DNA of 64,000 nucleotides from Mumia sp. ZJ1417 (lineage in GTDB: Bacteria; Actinomycetota; Actinomycetes; Propionibacteriales; Nocardioidaceae), in the NCBI RefSeq assembly GCF_014127285.1, contig NZ_CP059901.1, positions 3,472,001 through 3,536,000 of the forward strand. Reading direction: 5' to 3'. The translations under genes were made by a program, and so were the position numbers. The notes beneath the pieces were generated by a model that saw nothing but the letters and a program-made list of their open reading frames with translations, ran no database searches and was not told the origin of the DNA. How positions within the stretch are numbered: position 1 is the stretch's first letter; the number at the start of each line of letters is the position of its first letter. Shown here piece after piece: positions 7,828 through 16,416 of this stretch.

Positions 7828-8541
7828 ATGAGCGTTCCGATGACGCGCAGCGCCGTCGTCTACTCGGGCGGTGTCACCCATGACTTCGTGACGACCAGCG
7901 GCGCTCTGACGGCGATCCTCGCGGCCGACGGCTGGAGCGTGACTGTCACCGAGAGTGCGTCCGAGCTCGTCGCCCGCCTCCCGGGAGCGTCGCTGGCCGT
8001 GTTCAACACCCTGCGCTGGACGATGCGACGACCCGAGCGGTACGCGGCTCAGGCCGCCGCGCACGGGTTCTGCACCCCGCTCGAGCTGAAAGACGCGCTA
8101 TCCACGCACCTGGCCGCCGGGCGCGGCGTGCTCGCCATGCACACCGCCACCCTCTGCTTCGACGACTGGGACGAGTGGCCGCGAATGCTGGGGGCTTGCT
8201 GGGACTGGGACCGGTCGTACCACCCGCCGGTGGGCTCCATGACGGTCGAGGTCTCACGCTCCTCCCACGAGCTGGTCGCCGACCTCGACGACTTCTCCAC
8301 AGACGACGAGGCGTACGCCGCGCTGGCGGTCGCCACCGACGTGGTCCCGCTGGCCAGCACGGTCGTCGGCGGCAGGCGCCAGCCGCTGGCCTGGATCCGC
8401 GAGATCGGCGGCGGACGCGTCGCGCACGACGCCCTCGGCCACCACGGGAGGTCGTACGAGGCGGCGACGCACCGTGAGCTCGTACGACGGCTCGCACGTT
8501 GGGCCACCCGCGCTCAGCACACCGGCACGCCCTCGCCGTAA
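7828..8541 (+). CDS. ThuA-like domain protein
   Basis: This 237-residue protein resembles the ThuA/trehalose-utilisation family, which has a class I glutamine amidotransferase-like fold. Recognisable parts are the N-terminal SGGVTHDF, the central GRGVLAMHTATLCFDDW, a HELVADLDDFSTDDE segment and the C-terminal GGGRVAHDALGHHGRSYE. No catalytic Cys is evident at the nucleophile position, so glutaminase activity is not implied. ThuA proteins are linked to sugar or keto-sugar metabolism in other bacteria, but the biochemical role is generally unsettled. The ATG at 7828 has GGGAG upstream. It is divergent from the second P450 and probably belongs to the same regulon through the motif at 7789. Confidence 0.8.
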   Translation: MSVPMTRSAVVYSGGVTHDFVTTSGALTAILAADGWSVTVTESASELVARLPGASLAVFNTLRWTMRRPERYAAQAAAHGFCTPLELKDALSTHLAAGRGVLAMHTATLCFDDWDEWPRMLGACWDWDRSYHPPVGSMTVEVSRSSHELVADLDDFSTDDEAYAALAVATDVVPLASTVVGGRRQPLAWIREIGGGRVAHDALGHHGRSYEAATHRELVRRLARWATRAQHTGTPSP

Positions 8542-8550
8542 CCTGCCGGG

Positions 8551-9468
8551 GTGACCCAGCGCCGTACCGACTCCGCCGAAGGTCTCGCGTTCGGCGCTGG
8601 CGCCTATCTCCTGTGGGGCCTGTTTCCGCTCTACTGGCCGCTGCTGGAGCCCTCACCGCCCGTCGAGATCCTTGCCCACCGGGTGCTGTGGTCGCTGGTC
8701 ACGGTGGCGGTCCTGCTGCTGGCCGCGCGGCGGTGGCGCCACGCGATGGTCGTCGTCCGCGACCGGCGGCGGCTGACTTACGTCGCGGTCGGCGGGTTCG
8801 TCGTCGCCCTCAACTGGGGGACGTACATCTACGCCGTCAACTCCGGCCAGGTCGTGGAGTCCTCGCTCGGCTACTTCATCAACCCGCTGATCACCATCGC
8901 GTTCGGCGTGCTCTTCCTCCGTGAGCGGCTGCGGCCTGTGCAGTGGGTCGCGCTGGGGATCGCCGCCGTCGCGGTCGCCGAGCTGACCTGGGAGTACGGC
9001 CGCGTCCCGTACATCGCGCTCGTCCTCGCCCTCACCTTCGGCGTCTACGGGCTGATGAAGAAGAAGGCCGGGATCGGGTCTGTCGAGGGGCTCGCGCTGG
9101 AGACCGCGACCGTCGCACCGATCGCGCTCGGCTACGTCGTGTTCCTGGCCGTGACCGGCGCCTCGACGTTCGGCACCGACGGCGTCGGCCACGCCCTGCT
9201 CCTCGCGTCGTCCGGGGTCGTGACCGCCGCCCCGTTGCTGCTCTTCGGCGCGGCAGCGACTCGCCTGTCGCTCACGTCGCTCGGCCTCCTGCAGTACCTC
9301 GCGCCGATCCTGCAGTTCGCCTTCGGTGTCCTGCTCTTCCACGAGGAGATGACCACCGGCCGCTGGATCGGGTTCGCGCTCGTCTGGCTGGCGCTGGTGA
9401 TCATCACCGTCGAAGCCGCGCGTCACCGGCGCCGTACCCTCAGGGCCGCCGCCGCCAACGTCGTCTGA
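8551..9468 (+). CDS. rarD: RarD/EamA-family transporter
   Basis: This 305-residue integral membrane protein has about ten hydrophobic segments. It begins with FGAGAYLLWGLFPLYWPLL, the RarD-type signature, and contains VEILAHRVLWS and NWGTYIYAVNSGQVVESSLGY, both typical of RarD. The family exports or imports small metabolites in the drug/metabolite transporter superfamily; RarD substrates are not firmly known. The start is GTG at 8551, nine bases after the ThuA-like stop, so read-through transcription is possible. It ends six bases before the convergent phosphatase gene. Confidence 0.88.
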   Translation: MTQRRTDSAEGLAFGAGAYLLWGLFPLYWPLLEPSPPVEILAHRVLWSLVTVAVLLLAARRWRHAMVVVRDRRRLTYVAVGGFVVALNWGTYIYAVNSGQVVESSLGYFINPLITIAFGVLFLRERLRPVQWVALGIAAVAVAELTWEYGRVPYIALVLALTFGVYGLMKKKAGIGSVEGLALETATVAPIALGYVVFLAVTGASTFGTDGVGHALLLASSGVVTAAPLLLFGAAATRLSLTSLGLLQYLAPILQFAFGVLLFHEEMTTGRWIGFALVWLALVIITVEAARHRRRTLRAAAANVV

Positions 9469-9478
9469 CGGACGTCAG
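9465..9478. terminator. Short hairpin between convergent rarD and phosphatase genes
   Basis: CTGACG-GA-CGTCAG is a perfect six-base-arm palindrome that covers both stop codons. It is too short to be a confident terminator on its own. Confidence 0.3.
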
Positions 9479-12189
9479 CTCACGGAGGCGTCCGCGCGAG
9501 GTCCGGCGACGACCTGGGCGCGGACGACCGATCCCTCGACGGTGCTGAGTGCCTGCACCTCTCGCGAGAGCCGCCGCACGATGTAGAGGCCCCGGCCACG
9601 CTCACGGCCATCGGGGGGCCGCGTCTTCCCGTGCTCGTTGAGAAGGGGATCGCCCCTGCCGTCGTCGGTGGCCTCGATGGTCAGGGTCCGGTCGGCGACC
9701 TCCACCGACAGGACCGCTCGGGTGCGCGCGGCGTCGAGGGCATTGGCCAGGAGCTCGTCGGCGACCAGGAGGGCATCCTCGCTGACGATCTCGTGCGCGG
9801 CCATCCACTCACGCATCTCCCGGCGTACGCGGCTGAGCAGATATGTCGCCTGCGGGCTGAGCTCCCAGCGCGCGAACGACGCCAGGGCGGGCTTGGAAGC
9901 GCGGCGCACCACCAGCGCGAGCGCGTCGTCGTGGCGCTCGGCGCCTTCGAGCGAGCGCTGGACGAGCGTGTCGGAGAGCTCCTGGGCCGGCAGGCCGGCG
10001 ATCTCGCTGGCGATCTTCTCGAGCTGCTCCATCCCGGCGATGATGTCGCGCCGTGCCTCGACCAGACCGTCGGTGTAGAGGATGAGCGACTCCCCCTCCT
10101 CCAGGCGGGTAACCGCGATGCCGCTGCTCCCGACACCCGGCCACCCGATCGCGCCACCGCTGCCGGCCACCTGGCGTACGGAGCCGTCTGGTGCCACGAT
10201 CACGGCCGGCGGGTGGCCACCCGAAGCCACCCGGAGGTCACCGGTGCTCGGATTGAACCGTGCGACCACGACCGTCGCGACGAGCTCGGAGTCCTGCGCC
10301 CCGAGCAGCATGTCGGCACGCGCGACGACGTCTTCGAGCGGCGTCCCCTCGACGGCGACGTGCCTCAGGGTGTGAATCACGCTCAGCGCGTCGCGGGTCG
10401 CCGTGACGCCGTGGCCGAGTACGTCGACGACCGCCACGTGCAGCTCGCCCGTCGGCAGCTCGTGCCAGTCGAAGAGGTCGCCGCCGGTGGGTGCGGTCGG
10501 GTCGGACGCCACGTAGGCCACCGCGATGTCGACGCCCTCCATCCCGGGCGGCTCCGGAGCCACCGCCTGCTGGAGGTGGTCCACGACGAGGCGTTGAGCG
10601 GCCTGCATATCGACGAGCTTCTTGAACTGCTCGCTCAGCTCGTGGAACTCCGTCGCCGGCGTGATGTCACGCGCGACGACGACCAGGCTACGGGTCCCGT
10701 CGCTGTTCTCGGCGCGCGTGAACGAGCACGCCAGCTGACGCTGCTCCCCGTTGGTCGCCGTGATGACCATCTCCCGCGGGAAGTCCGCGACCTCCCGCCA
10801 GTTGACGAGGTCGACGGGACGCCCCGATGCTGTGCGGGCGTGCAGGCGCGGGAGGGCATCGCGCCGCCCTCGGACCTCGGTGGCTGCCAGGCCGGTGATC
10901 TGCTCGCACGCAGGGTTCCACGTCGTGATCGCGCCCGCGGCGTCGATGGTGAAGATGCCGTCCGAGGTGCTCTGCAGGATCTCGGCGAGCGCACGCTCGT
11001 TCTGGACGACCTTCGAGACCGCCCAGCCCCGGCTGAGCGTGTGCACGGTCTGGCGCGCCAGCGTCTCGAGCACCGACACCTGGTAGCGCTCGGCGTACGG
11101 CGTGGGCCCCTGCAGGTCGTACAGGACGATGACGCCCACGATGCGCGTCCCCAGCTGCATCGGCGCCGAGACACACGACTGCCGACCGTCCTCACGCAGC
11201 AGACGCGCGAGCGCGGAGTTGTCGCTCGCTGCCACACGAGTCAGCGCGCCGCGCTTGACGAGCCGCCGCTCGAGGGGGTTGACCGGCGCCTCGTCCTCGT
11301 ACGAGCCGTCGGCAGACCACCGGAAGGCCGACGGACGGTTGTCCTCGCTCACCATGACCAGGGCGACCATGCGCGCCCCGAAGCGCTCGCGGATCTCTTC
11401 GAGGAACGGCCGGACGGCGGTCATCGGGTCGACCGGCTCGGAGAGGATCCGGCTCGCCTCGCTGAGGGTCTCGACACGGCCGCGATCGGCGTACGCGTCG
11501 GTGTAGAGGCGCGCGGTGAAGAAGACGAGCAGCAACGGGACCGGCACCAGCAGCACGCCGAGCGGACTCCCCGCCAGCGCGAAGACGAACAGCAGGCCGA
11601 ACAGGGTGTTGATCACCCAGCTGGCAGCAGCCACCACGGTGAGGAAGAGCGGCTTGTGGACCGCGTACGGCCATGACACAGGATCGGTGAGGGCCGCCTC
11701 GGCGAGCACCCACCCGAGGTTGACCAGGGTGATGACCGCCAGGCTGACCACGGTCGCCACGACCACGGGGACGGTGAGCCGCGCATCGACACCGAGCAGA
11801 TCGGCCACGATCGCGCCCACCGTCGCACCGAACGTCCACCGCGCCATGAGGGTGAGGCCACGAAGCCGGGGCTGCGACCGCGAGAACAGCCCCGGAAGAT
11901 GGCCGAGAGCGACAGCGGCGGCGACCATCCCCACGTCGTACCCGTAGATCAGCGGTGCGATCGTCGACGTGACCAGCGTGAAGCGCGCCGGGCTGGTGGG
12001 GCCGCTGACCTCGACCTGGTAGGCCTCAGCGGCCGCAACCACCAGCACCAGGACCGGCAGGCAGGCCAGCGGGAGCATCGACGACGGACCCAGGTCGAGA
12101 GAGGCGGCGTACGCGGCCATCCCGGCGGCCGCGGCCAGCGTGAGGACGGAGAAGAGCGCCAGACCTGCGTTCGACCTGTGCCTGCTCAC
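9475..12189 (-). CDS. Membrane GAF-PAS-SpoIIE phosphatase with fused anti-sigma-type ATPase domain
   Basis: This 904-residue signalling protein has a hydrophobic N-terminal region of several membrane segments (about 1-235). A GAF-like domain follows (about 250-390), then a PAS domain (about 395-510; ILQSTSDGIFTIDAAGAITTWNP). A SpoIIE/PP2C Ser/Thr phosphatase domain comes next (about 545-755; GGDLFDWHE, VVDVLGHGVTAT), and then a HATPase_c kinase domain (about 770-895; VADELLANALDAA, GRGLYIVRRLS). The last two domains normally act oppositely on anti-sigma-factor antagonists, so the fusion could set the phosphorylation state of an antagonist according to ligand or redox input. The start is GTG at 12189 with GGAGGT upstream. 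No sigma factor or antagonist gene is adjacent. Confidence 0.88.
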   Translation of the reverse strand: MSRHRSNAGLALFSVLTLAAAAGMAAYAASLDLGPSSMLPLACLPVLVLVVAAAEAYQVEVSGPTSPARFTLVTSTIAPLIYGYDVGMVAAAVALGHLPGLFSRSQPRLRGLTLMARWTFGATVGAIVADLLGVDARLTVPVVVATVVSLAVITLVNLGWVLAEAALTDPVSWPYAVHKPLFLTVVAAASWVINTLFGLLFVFALAGSPLGVLLVPVPLLLVFFTARLYTDAYADRGRVETLSEASRILSEPVDPMTAVRPFLEEIRERFGARMVALVMVSEDNRPSAFRWSADGSYEDEAPVNPLERRLVKRGALTRVAASDNSALARLLREDGRQSCVSAPMQLGTRIVGVIVLYDLQGPTPYAERYQVSVLETLARQTVHTLSRGWAVSKVVQNERALAEILQSTSDGIFTIDAAGAITTWNPACEQITGLAATEVRGRRDALPRLHARTASGRPVDLVNWREVADFPREMVITATNGEQRQLACSFTRAENSDGTRSLVVVARDITPATEFHELSEQFKKLVDMQAAQRLVVDHLQQAVAPEPPGMEGVDIAVAYVASDPTAPTGGDLFDWHELPTGELHVAVVDVLGHGVTATRDALSVIHTLRHVAVEGTPLEDVVARADMLLGAQDSELVATVVVARFNPSTGDLRVASGGHPPAVIVAPDGSVRQVAGSGGAIGWPGVGSSGIAVTRLEEGESLILYTDGLVEARRDIIAGMEQLEKIASEIAGLPAQELSDTLVQRSLEGAERHDDALALVVRRASKPALASFARWELSPQATYLLSRVRREMREWMAAHEIVSEDALLVADELLANALDAARTRAVLSVEVADRTLTIEATDDGRGDPLLNEHGKTRPPDGRERGRGLYIVRRLSREVQALSTVEGSVVRAQVVAGPRADASVS

Positions 12190-12230
12190 CTGCGACCTCC
12201 ACGCCGTGTGATGCCAGTATGCGGCCCACC

Positions 12231-13229
12231 TCAGCCCACGCGCGTCACCACGCGGTCACAGAGCCCGGCGAGGGCTTCGCGGGCGGCGTTGGCCGGGAGC
12301 CGGTCGAGCAGCGCACGCGCAGCCTCCGCGTCGCGGTGGACCAAAGCCCGGGCCGCGTCGAGCGCCGGGTTGGCGCGAAGCAGGGACAGCGCCTCGTCGA
12401 CGGCGGCGTCCTCGGCGATCGGTCCGGAGAGCAGCTCCAGGAGCCGGGCATCCTCGGTGCGCGCGGCCTGCTGGACGAGCAGCGTGGGCAGGGTCGGCAC
12501 ACCCTCGCGCAGGTCCGTGCCCGGGGTTTTGCCCGAGTCGGCGGTGGCGCTAGCGATGTCAATGACGTCGTCGGCGAGCTGGAAGACCGAGCCGATCCGC
12601 TCACCGAACTCCGTCAGCACCTCGATCGTTTCGGCATCGGCCCCGCTGGTCATGGCGCCGAAGCGGGCGGCGGAGGCGATGAGGGAGCCTGTCTTGTCGG
12701 CGACCACACCGAGGTAGTGCGTGAGCGGGTCCTGGCCGTCGCGCGGGCCGATCGTCTCGTGGATCTGGCCGTGGACGAGCCGCTGGAACGTCTCGGCCTG
12801 GATGCGGACGGCGTCGGTGCCGAGCCCGGCCACAACCCGTGAAGCGACCGCGAAGAGGTAGTCACCGGTGAGGATCGCGATCGAGTTGTCCCAGCGGGCG
12901 TTGGCCGAGGCCGCGCCACGCCGCAGGGCCGCCTCGTCCATGACGTCGTCGTGGTAGAGCGTCGCGAGGTGCGTGAGCTCGATGACGACAGCGGCAGGCG
13001 GGACGTCGACGGAGCCCGGCTGCTCACCGAACTCGGCCGCCAGCAGGACGACGAGCGGGCGGAACCGCTTGCCTCCGGCATCCAGCAGATGGCTCGCCGC
13101 CTCGCCGACGAACCCGTCGTCGTCGTGCACGGCAGCACTGAGCTGCTTCTCGACCTCGTCCATCCGGTCGCTGACACGGGCAACGAGTGTGGGGTCGGAC
13201 TCGGCGATGCCCCAGGCGTTTGACGCCAC
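12231..13229 (-). CDS. Polyprenyl diphosphate synthase, probably for the menaquinone side chain
   Basis: This 332-residue trans-prenyltransferase condenses isopentenyl diphosphate onto an allylic diphosphate. Both Asp-rich motifs are intact: LYHDDVMDEAALRRG (first DDxxD) and QLADDVIDI (second). GGKRFRPLVVLLAAE near residue 55 is the IPP-binding region. The start is GTG at 13229, with GAGGGAG about nine bases upstream; a longer opening to 13529 would enter nuoN. It follows nuoN by 29 bases on the same strand, and with menG at the other end of the operon it most likely makes the long prenyl tail of menaquinone (GrcC/HepT-type). Chain length cannot be read reliably. Confidence 0.9.
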   Translation of the reverse strand: MASNAWGIAESDPTLVARVSDRMDEVEKQLSAAVHDDDGFVGEAASHLLDAGGKRFRPLVVLLAAEFGEQPGSVDVPPAAVVIELTHLATLYHDDVMDEAALRRGAASANARWDNSIAILTGDYLFAVASRVVAGLGTDAVRIQAETFQRLVHGQIHETIGPRDGQDPLTHYLGVVADKTGSLIASAARFGAMTSGADAETIEVLTEFGERIGSVFQLADDVIDIASATADSGKTPGTDLREGVPTLPTLLVQQAARTEDARLLELLSGPIAEDAAVDEALSLLRANPALDAARALVHRDAEAARALLDRLPANAAREALAGLCDRVVTRVG

Positions 13230-13258
13230 GGCTGCTGCTCCCTCGGTCGTGCGGCAGG

Positions 13259-14872
13259 TCAACGGACGAACGCCCCGACCTGCTGCACGAGCTCGAGCAC
13301 CGGACCGGGAAGAACACCCAGGACGATTGTGACAGCCGCCGCGACGACGATGACCGACGAGGTCAGCGGGCTGGGCACGGCGACCGTCGGGCCATCGCCC
13401 TGCGGCGCCGCGAAGAAGAGCAGGACGACCACACGGACGTAGAAGAACAACGCGATCGCGGACGCCACCACGCCGACCACGACGAGCGGCCACGCGCCGC
13501 CCTCCCAGGCCGCCGCGAACACCGACCACTTGCTGATGAAGCCGCCGGTCAACGGGATCCCTGCGAAGGACAGGAGGAAGAGGGTGAAGGCGATCGCCAC
13601 CAGCGGCGACTCCTTGCCGAGCCCTGCCCAGCGGCCGAGGTGGGTGGTCTCGCCGCCCGCGTCGCGCACCAGCATGACCACCGCGAAAGCACCGATCACT
13701 GCCACGCCGTACGCGAGGAGGTAGAAGAGGATCGCCGACACGCTCGTCAGGCCGGTGCCGGTCACGAGGCCGGCCAGTCCGACGAGGACGAAGCCGGCGT
13801 GCGCGATCGAGGAGTATGCGAGCATCCGCTTGACGTCGGTCTGGGCGATCGACACGATCGCGCCGAACAGCATCGTGATGATCGCGACGGCCCAGACCAC
13901 AGGCGTCCAGTCCCAGCGTGCGCCGTCAAAGGCCACGTAGAAGATCCGGAGCATCGCCACGAACGCGGCAGCCTTCGTACCGGCTGCCATGAAGGCCGTG
14001 ACCGGGGTCGGCGCGCCCTGGTAGACGTCGGGCGTCCACGCGTGGAACGGCACCGCCGCGACCTTGAACAGCAGGCCGACGAGGATCAGCGCCATGCCCG
14101 CCAGGAGGAGGTTCTCGCCGCCGATCCGGTTGCTGACCGCCGTCGAGATCTCGCCGAGGTCGAACGAGCCGGCGTAGCCGTAGGCGAACGCGATCCCGTA
14201 CAGGAAGAACGCCGACGAGAAGGCACCGAGGAGGAAGTACTTCATGGCGGCTTCCTGGCTGAGCAGCCGGCGACGACGCGCCAGGCCACACATCAGGTAG
14301 AGCGGGAGGCTCAGCACCTCGAGCGCCACGAACATCGCGAGGAGGTCGTTGGCCGAGGCGAAGAACATCATGCCGCCGAGCGCGAACACCGCGAGGGGGA
14401 ACACCTCGCTGTGCTCGATGCGCAGCTTGGTGGCCCGACGCTCGTCGGCACTCCCCGGCGCGGTCGACGCCTGGCTCGTGAACGCGCTCAGGCCCCCGTC
14501 GAGGCGCCGCTCGGCGAACAGCAGCATGCCGAGCACGCCGAACAGCAGCAGGGTGCCCCACGTGAACACGGCCGGGCCGTCGATGCTGAGCGCCCCCATT
14601 GCGGACGGGCCGCCGCGCGCCGGGACGTCACCCTCGACCTCGGTGAGGTCGGTGGCGACCCACACGGTCGCCCCGAAGGCGGCGACCAGCCCGGCGACGG
14701 CCACGACGGCCTGGGTGACGAACCGGTACGCCCGCGGGACGAACGCCTCGACGAGCACGCCGGCGACCGCCACGCCGAGAACGATCAGCAACGGCGACAG
14801 CGTCGCGTAGTCGATGTCGGGCGCGTCGATCGGCGACGGCGCCATCGGCGCGAGGTGGGACACGGCGCTCAC
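13259..14872 (-). CDS. nuoN: NADH-quinone oxidoreductase subunit N
   Basis: This 537-residue, highly hydrophobic antiporter-like subunit forms part of the proton-pumping membrane arm of complex I. It has about fourteen hydrophobic segments and the conserved charged residues of NuoL/M/N proteins, for example the Lys in the segment around FKVAAVPFHAWTPDVYQGAP. The start is GTG at 14872, overlapping the nuoM stop (GTGA). It is the last nuo gene of the operon, followed by the prenyl synthase. Confidence 0.95.
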   Translation of the reverse strand: MSAVSHLAPMAPSPIDAPDIDYATLSPLLIVLGVAVAGVLVEAFVPRAYRFVTQAVVAVAGLVAAFGATVWVATDLTEVEGDVPARGGPSAMGALSIDGPAVFTWGTLLLFGVLGMLLFAERRLDGGLSAFTSQASTAPGSADERRATKLRIEHSEVFPLAVFALGGMMFFASANDLLAMFVALEVLSLPLYLMCGLARRRRLLSQEAAMKYFLLGAFSSAFFLYGIAFAYGYAGSFDLGEISTAVSNRIGGENLLLAGMALILVGLLFKVAAVPFHAWTPDVYQGAPTPVTAFMAAGTKAAAFVAMLRIFYVAFDGARWDWTPVVWAVAIITMLFGAIVSIAQTDVKRMLAYSSIAHAGFVLVGLAGLVTGTGLTSVSAILFYLLAYGVAVIGAFAVVMLVRDAGGETTHLGRWAGLGKESPLVAIAFTLFLLSFAGIPLTGGFISKWSVFAAAWEGGAWPLVVVGVVASAIALFFYVRVVVLLFFAAPQGDGPTVAVPSPLTSSVIVVAAAVTIVLGVLPGPVLELVQQVGAFVR

Positions 14873-16416
14873 TTCGAGCTCCCCTCAGCGGTCGGGAAGG
14901 ACGGTGTCTCAGGCTCGGGGTCGCCGACCTGGACGTGGTCGAGCGTCTCTGACACGGCCGGGTTGACCACGTCGAGGATCACCTGCGGGAAGAGGCCGAA
15001 CCCGATGAGCAGGACGATGACGGGCGCGATCGCGATGATCTCGCGCGGCACCATGTCCGTGATCCCGCGGTTGTCCTCGCGCAGCGGGCCGGTCATTGTC
15101 CGCTGGTACATCAGGAGGATGTAGAGCGCCGCGAGGACGATGCCCAGCGTGGCGAACACCGCGGCCGTCGTCGACACCGTGAACGTGCCCGCGAGCACCA
15201 GGAACTCGCCGACGAACGTCGACAGGCCCGGGAGCGAGAGCGAGGCCAGGCCCGCGATGAGGAACAGGCCCGCCATGATCGGGGCGATCTTCTGGACGCC
15301 GCCGAAGTCGGAGATCCGCGCCGAGCCCCGACGTTGGATCAAGAACCCCGCGATGAGGAACAGCGCCGCCGTCGACAACCCGTGGTTGAACATGTAGAAC
15401 GTCGAGCCGGACGCCGACTGCGACGTCAGCGCGAAGATGCCGAGCACGATGAACCCGAAGTGCGACACCGAGGTGAACGCGATCAGCCGCATCATGTCGT
15501 CCTGACCGATCGCGAGCAGCGCTCCGTACAGGATGCTGATGACGGCCAGGGTGATGACGACGGGGCTCGCCCACTGCGACGCCTCGGGGAACAACCCGAG
15601 GCAGAAGCGGATCATGCCGAACGTGCCGAGCTTGTCGAGGACGCTGACCAGCAGCACGGACGTGCCGGGGGTGGCCGCCGACGCGGCGTCGGGGAGCCAG
15701 GTGTGCAGCGGGACCATCGGGGCCTTCACCGCGAACGCGAGGAAGAAGCCCATGAACAGCCACCGCCCCTCGACCGTGCCGACCGAGAGATCCTTCATGT
15801 CGGCGAGCAGGAACGACGGGTCGCCCTGGCCGTTGGAGATCACCCACATGCCGATCACCGCGGCGAGCATGAGCAGGCCGCCGGCGAGGGAGAACATGAG
15901 GAACTTCAGGGCCGCGTACGAGCGCCGGGCGCCGCCGTAGCCGCCGATGAGGAAGTAGGCGGGGACGAGCGCCGCCTCGAAGAGGACGTAGAAGAGGAAC
16001 ACGTCCGTCGCCATGAAGACGCCGAGGACGAGGCCCTCGAGCGCGAGCATCAGTGCGAAGAACGTACGAACGCTCCAGCGGGCGCCGTCGGCGTCGTTCC
16101 AGCCGGCCAGGATGACGATCGGGACCAGGATCGTCGTCATCAGCACGAGCGTGATCCCGATGCCGTCGAGACCGAGGGAGTAGAAGACGCCGAGCGGTTC
16201 GATCCAGGCGTGCTGCTCGCCGAGCTGGTAGCCGGAGGCGCCGAGGTCGTACTGCGCCAGCACCGCCAACGAGAGGGCCAGCGTCACGAGCGAGACGCCG
16301 AGCGCCGTCCACTTCGCCAGCTCGGGACGGCTGCGCGGCAGGAAGGCGACGACTGCGCCGCCGACGAGGGGGACGACCAAGAGGACCGTCAGCCAGGGGA
16401 AGGACATGTCACTCAC
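14869..16416 (-). CDS. nuoM: NADH-quinone oxidoreductase subunit M
   Basis: This 515-residue antiporter-like membrane subunit of complex I has about fourteen hydrophobic segments. [20 protein letters not shown] carries the conserved Lys and loop of the family, and [20 protein letters not shown] is typical NuoM sequence with its key Glu. The start is GTG at 16416, overlapping the nuoL stop; the stop overlaps the nuoN start. It works with NuoL and NuoN in proton translocation. Confidence 0.95.
   Translation of the reverse strand: MSDMSFPWLTVLLVVPLVGGAVVAFLPRSRPELAKWTALGVSLVTLALSLAVLAQYDLGASGYQLGEQHAWIEPLGVFYSLGLDGIGITLVLMTTILVPIVILAGWNDADGARWSVRTFFALMLALEGLVLGVFMATDVFLFYVLFEAALVPAYFLIGGYGGARRSYAALKFLMFSLAGGLLMLAAVIGMWVISNGQGDPSFLLADMKDLSVGTVEGRWLFMGFFLAFAVKAPMVPLHTWLPDAASAATPGTSVLLVSVLDKLGTFGMIRFCLGLFPEASQWASPVVITLAVISILYGALLAIGQDDMMRLIAFTSVSHFGFIVLGIFALTSQSASGSTFYMFNHGLSTAALFLIAGFLIQRRGSARISDFGGVQKIAPIMAGLFLIAGLASLSLPGLSTFVGEFLVLAGTFTVSTTAAVFATLGIVLAALYILLMYQRTMTGPLREDNRGITDMVPREIIAIAPVIVLLIGFGLFPQVILDVVNPAVSETLDHVQVGDPEPETPSFPTAEGSSK

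Noticed and set aside
7828-8541. Glutamine amidotransferase activity for the ThuA-like protein
   Set aside because: The fold family is related, but no Cys is found at the nucleophile elbow, so amidotransferase activity cannot be supported.
9631-11676. A 681-codon open frame antisense to the SpoIIE-type signalling protein
   Set aside because: The coding frame with PAS, SpoIIE and HATPase motifs is on the minus strand; this frame has no recognisable domain.
13187-15124. Long plus-strand frame opposite nuoN
   Set aside because: It encodes charged low-complexity sequence (Arg/Asp/His/Glu) typical of the complement of membrane-protein genes; nuoN is certain.
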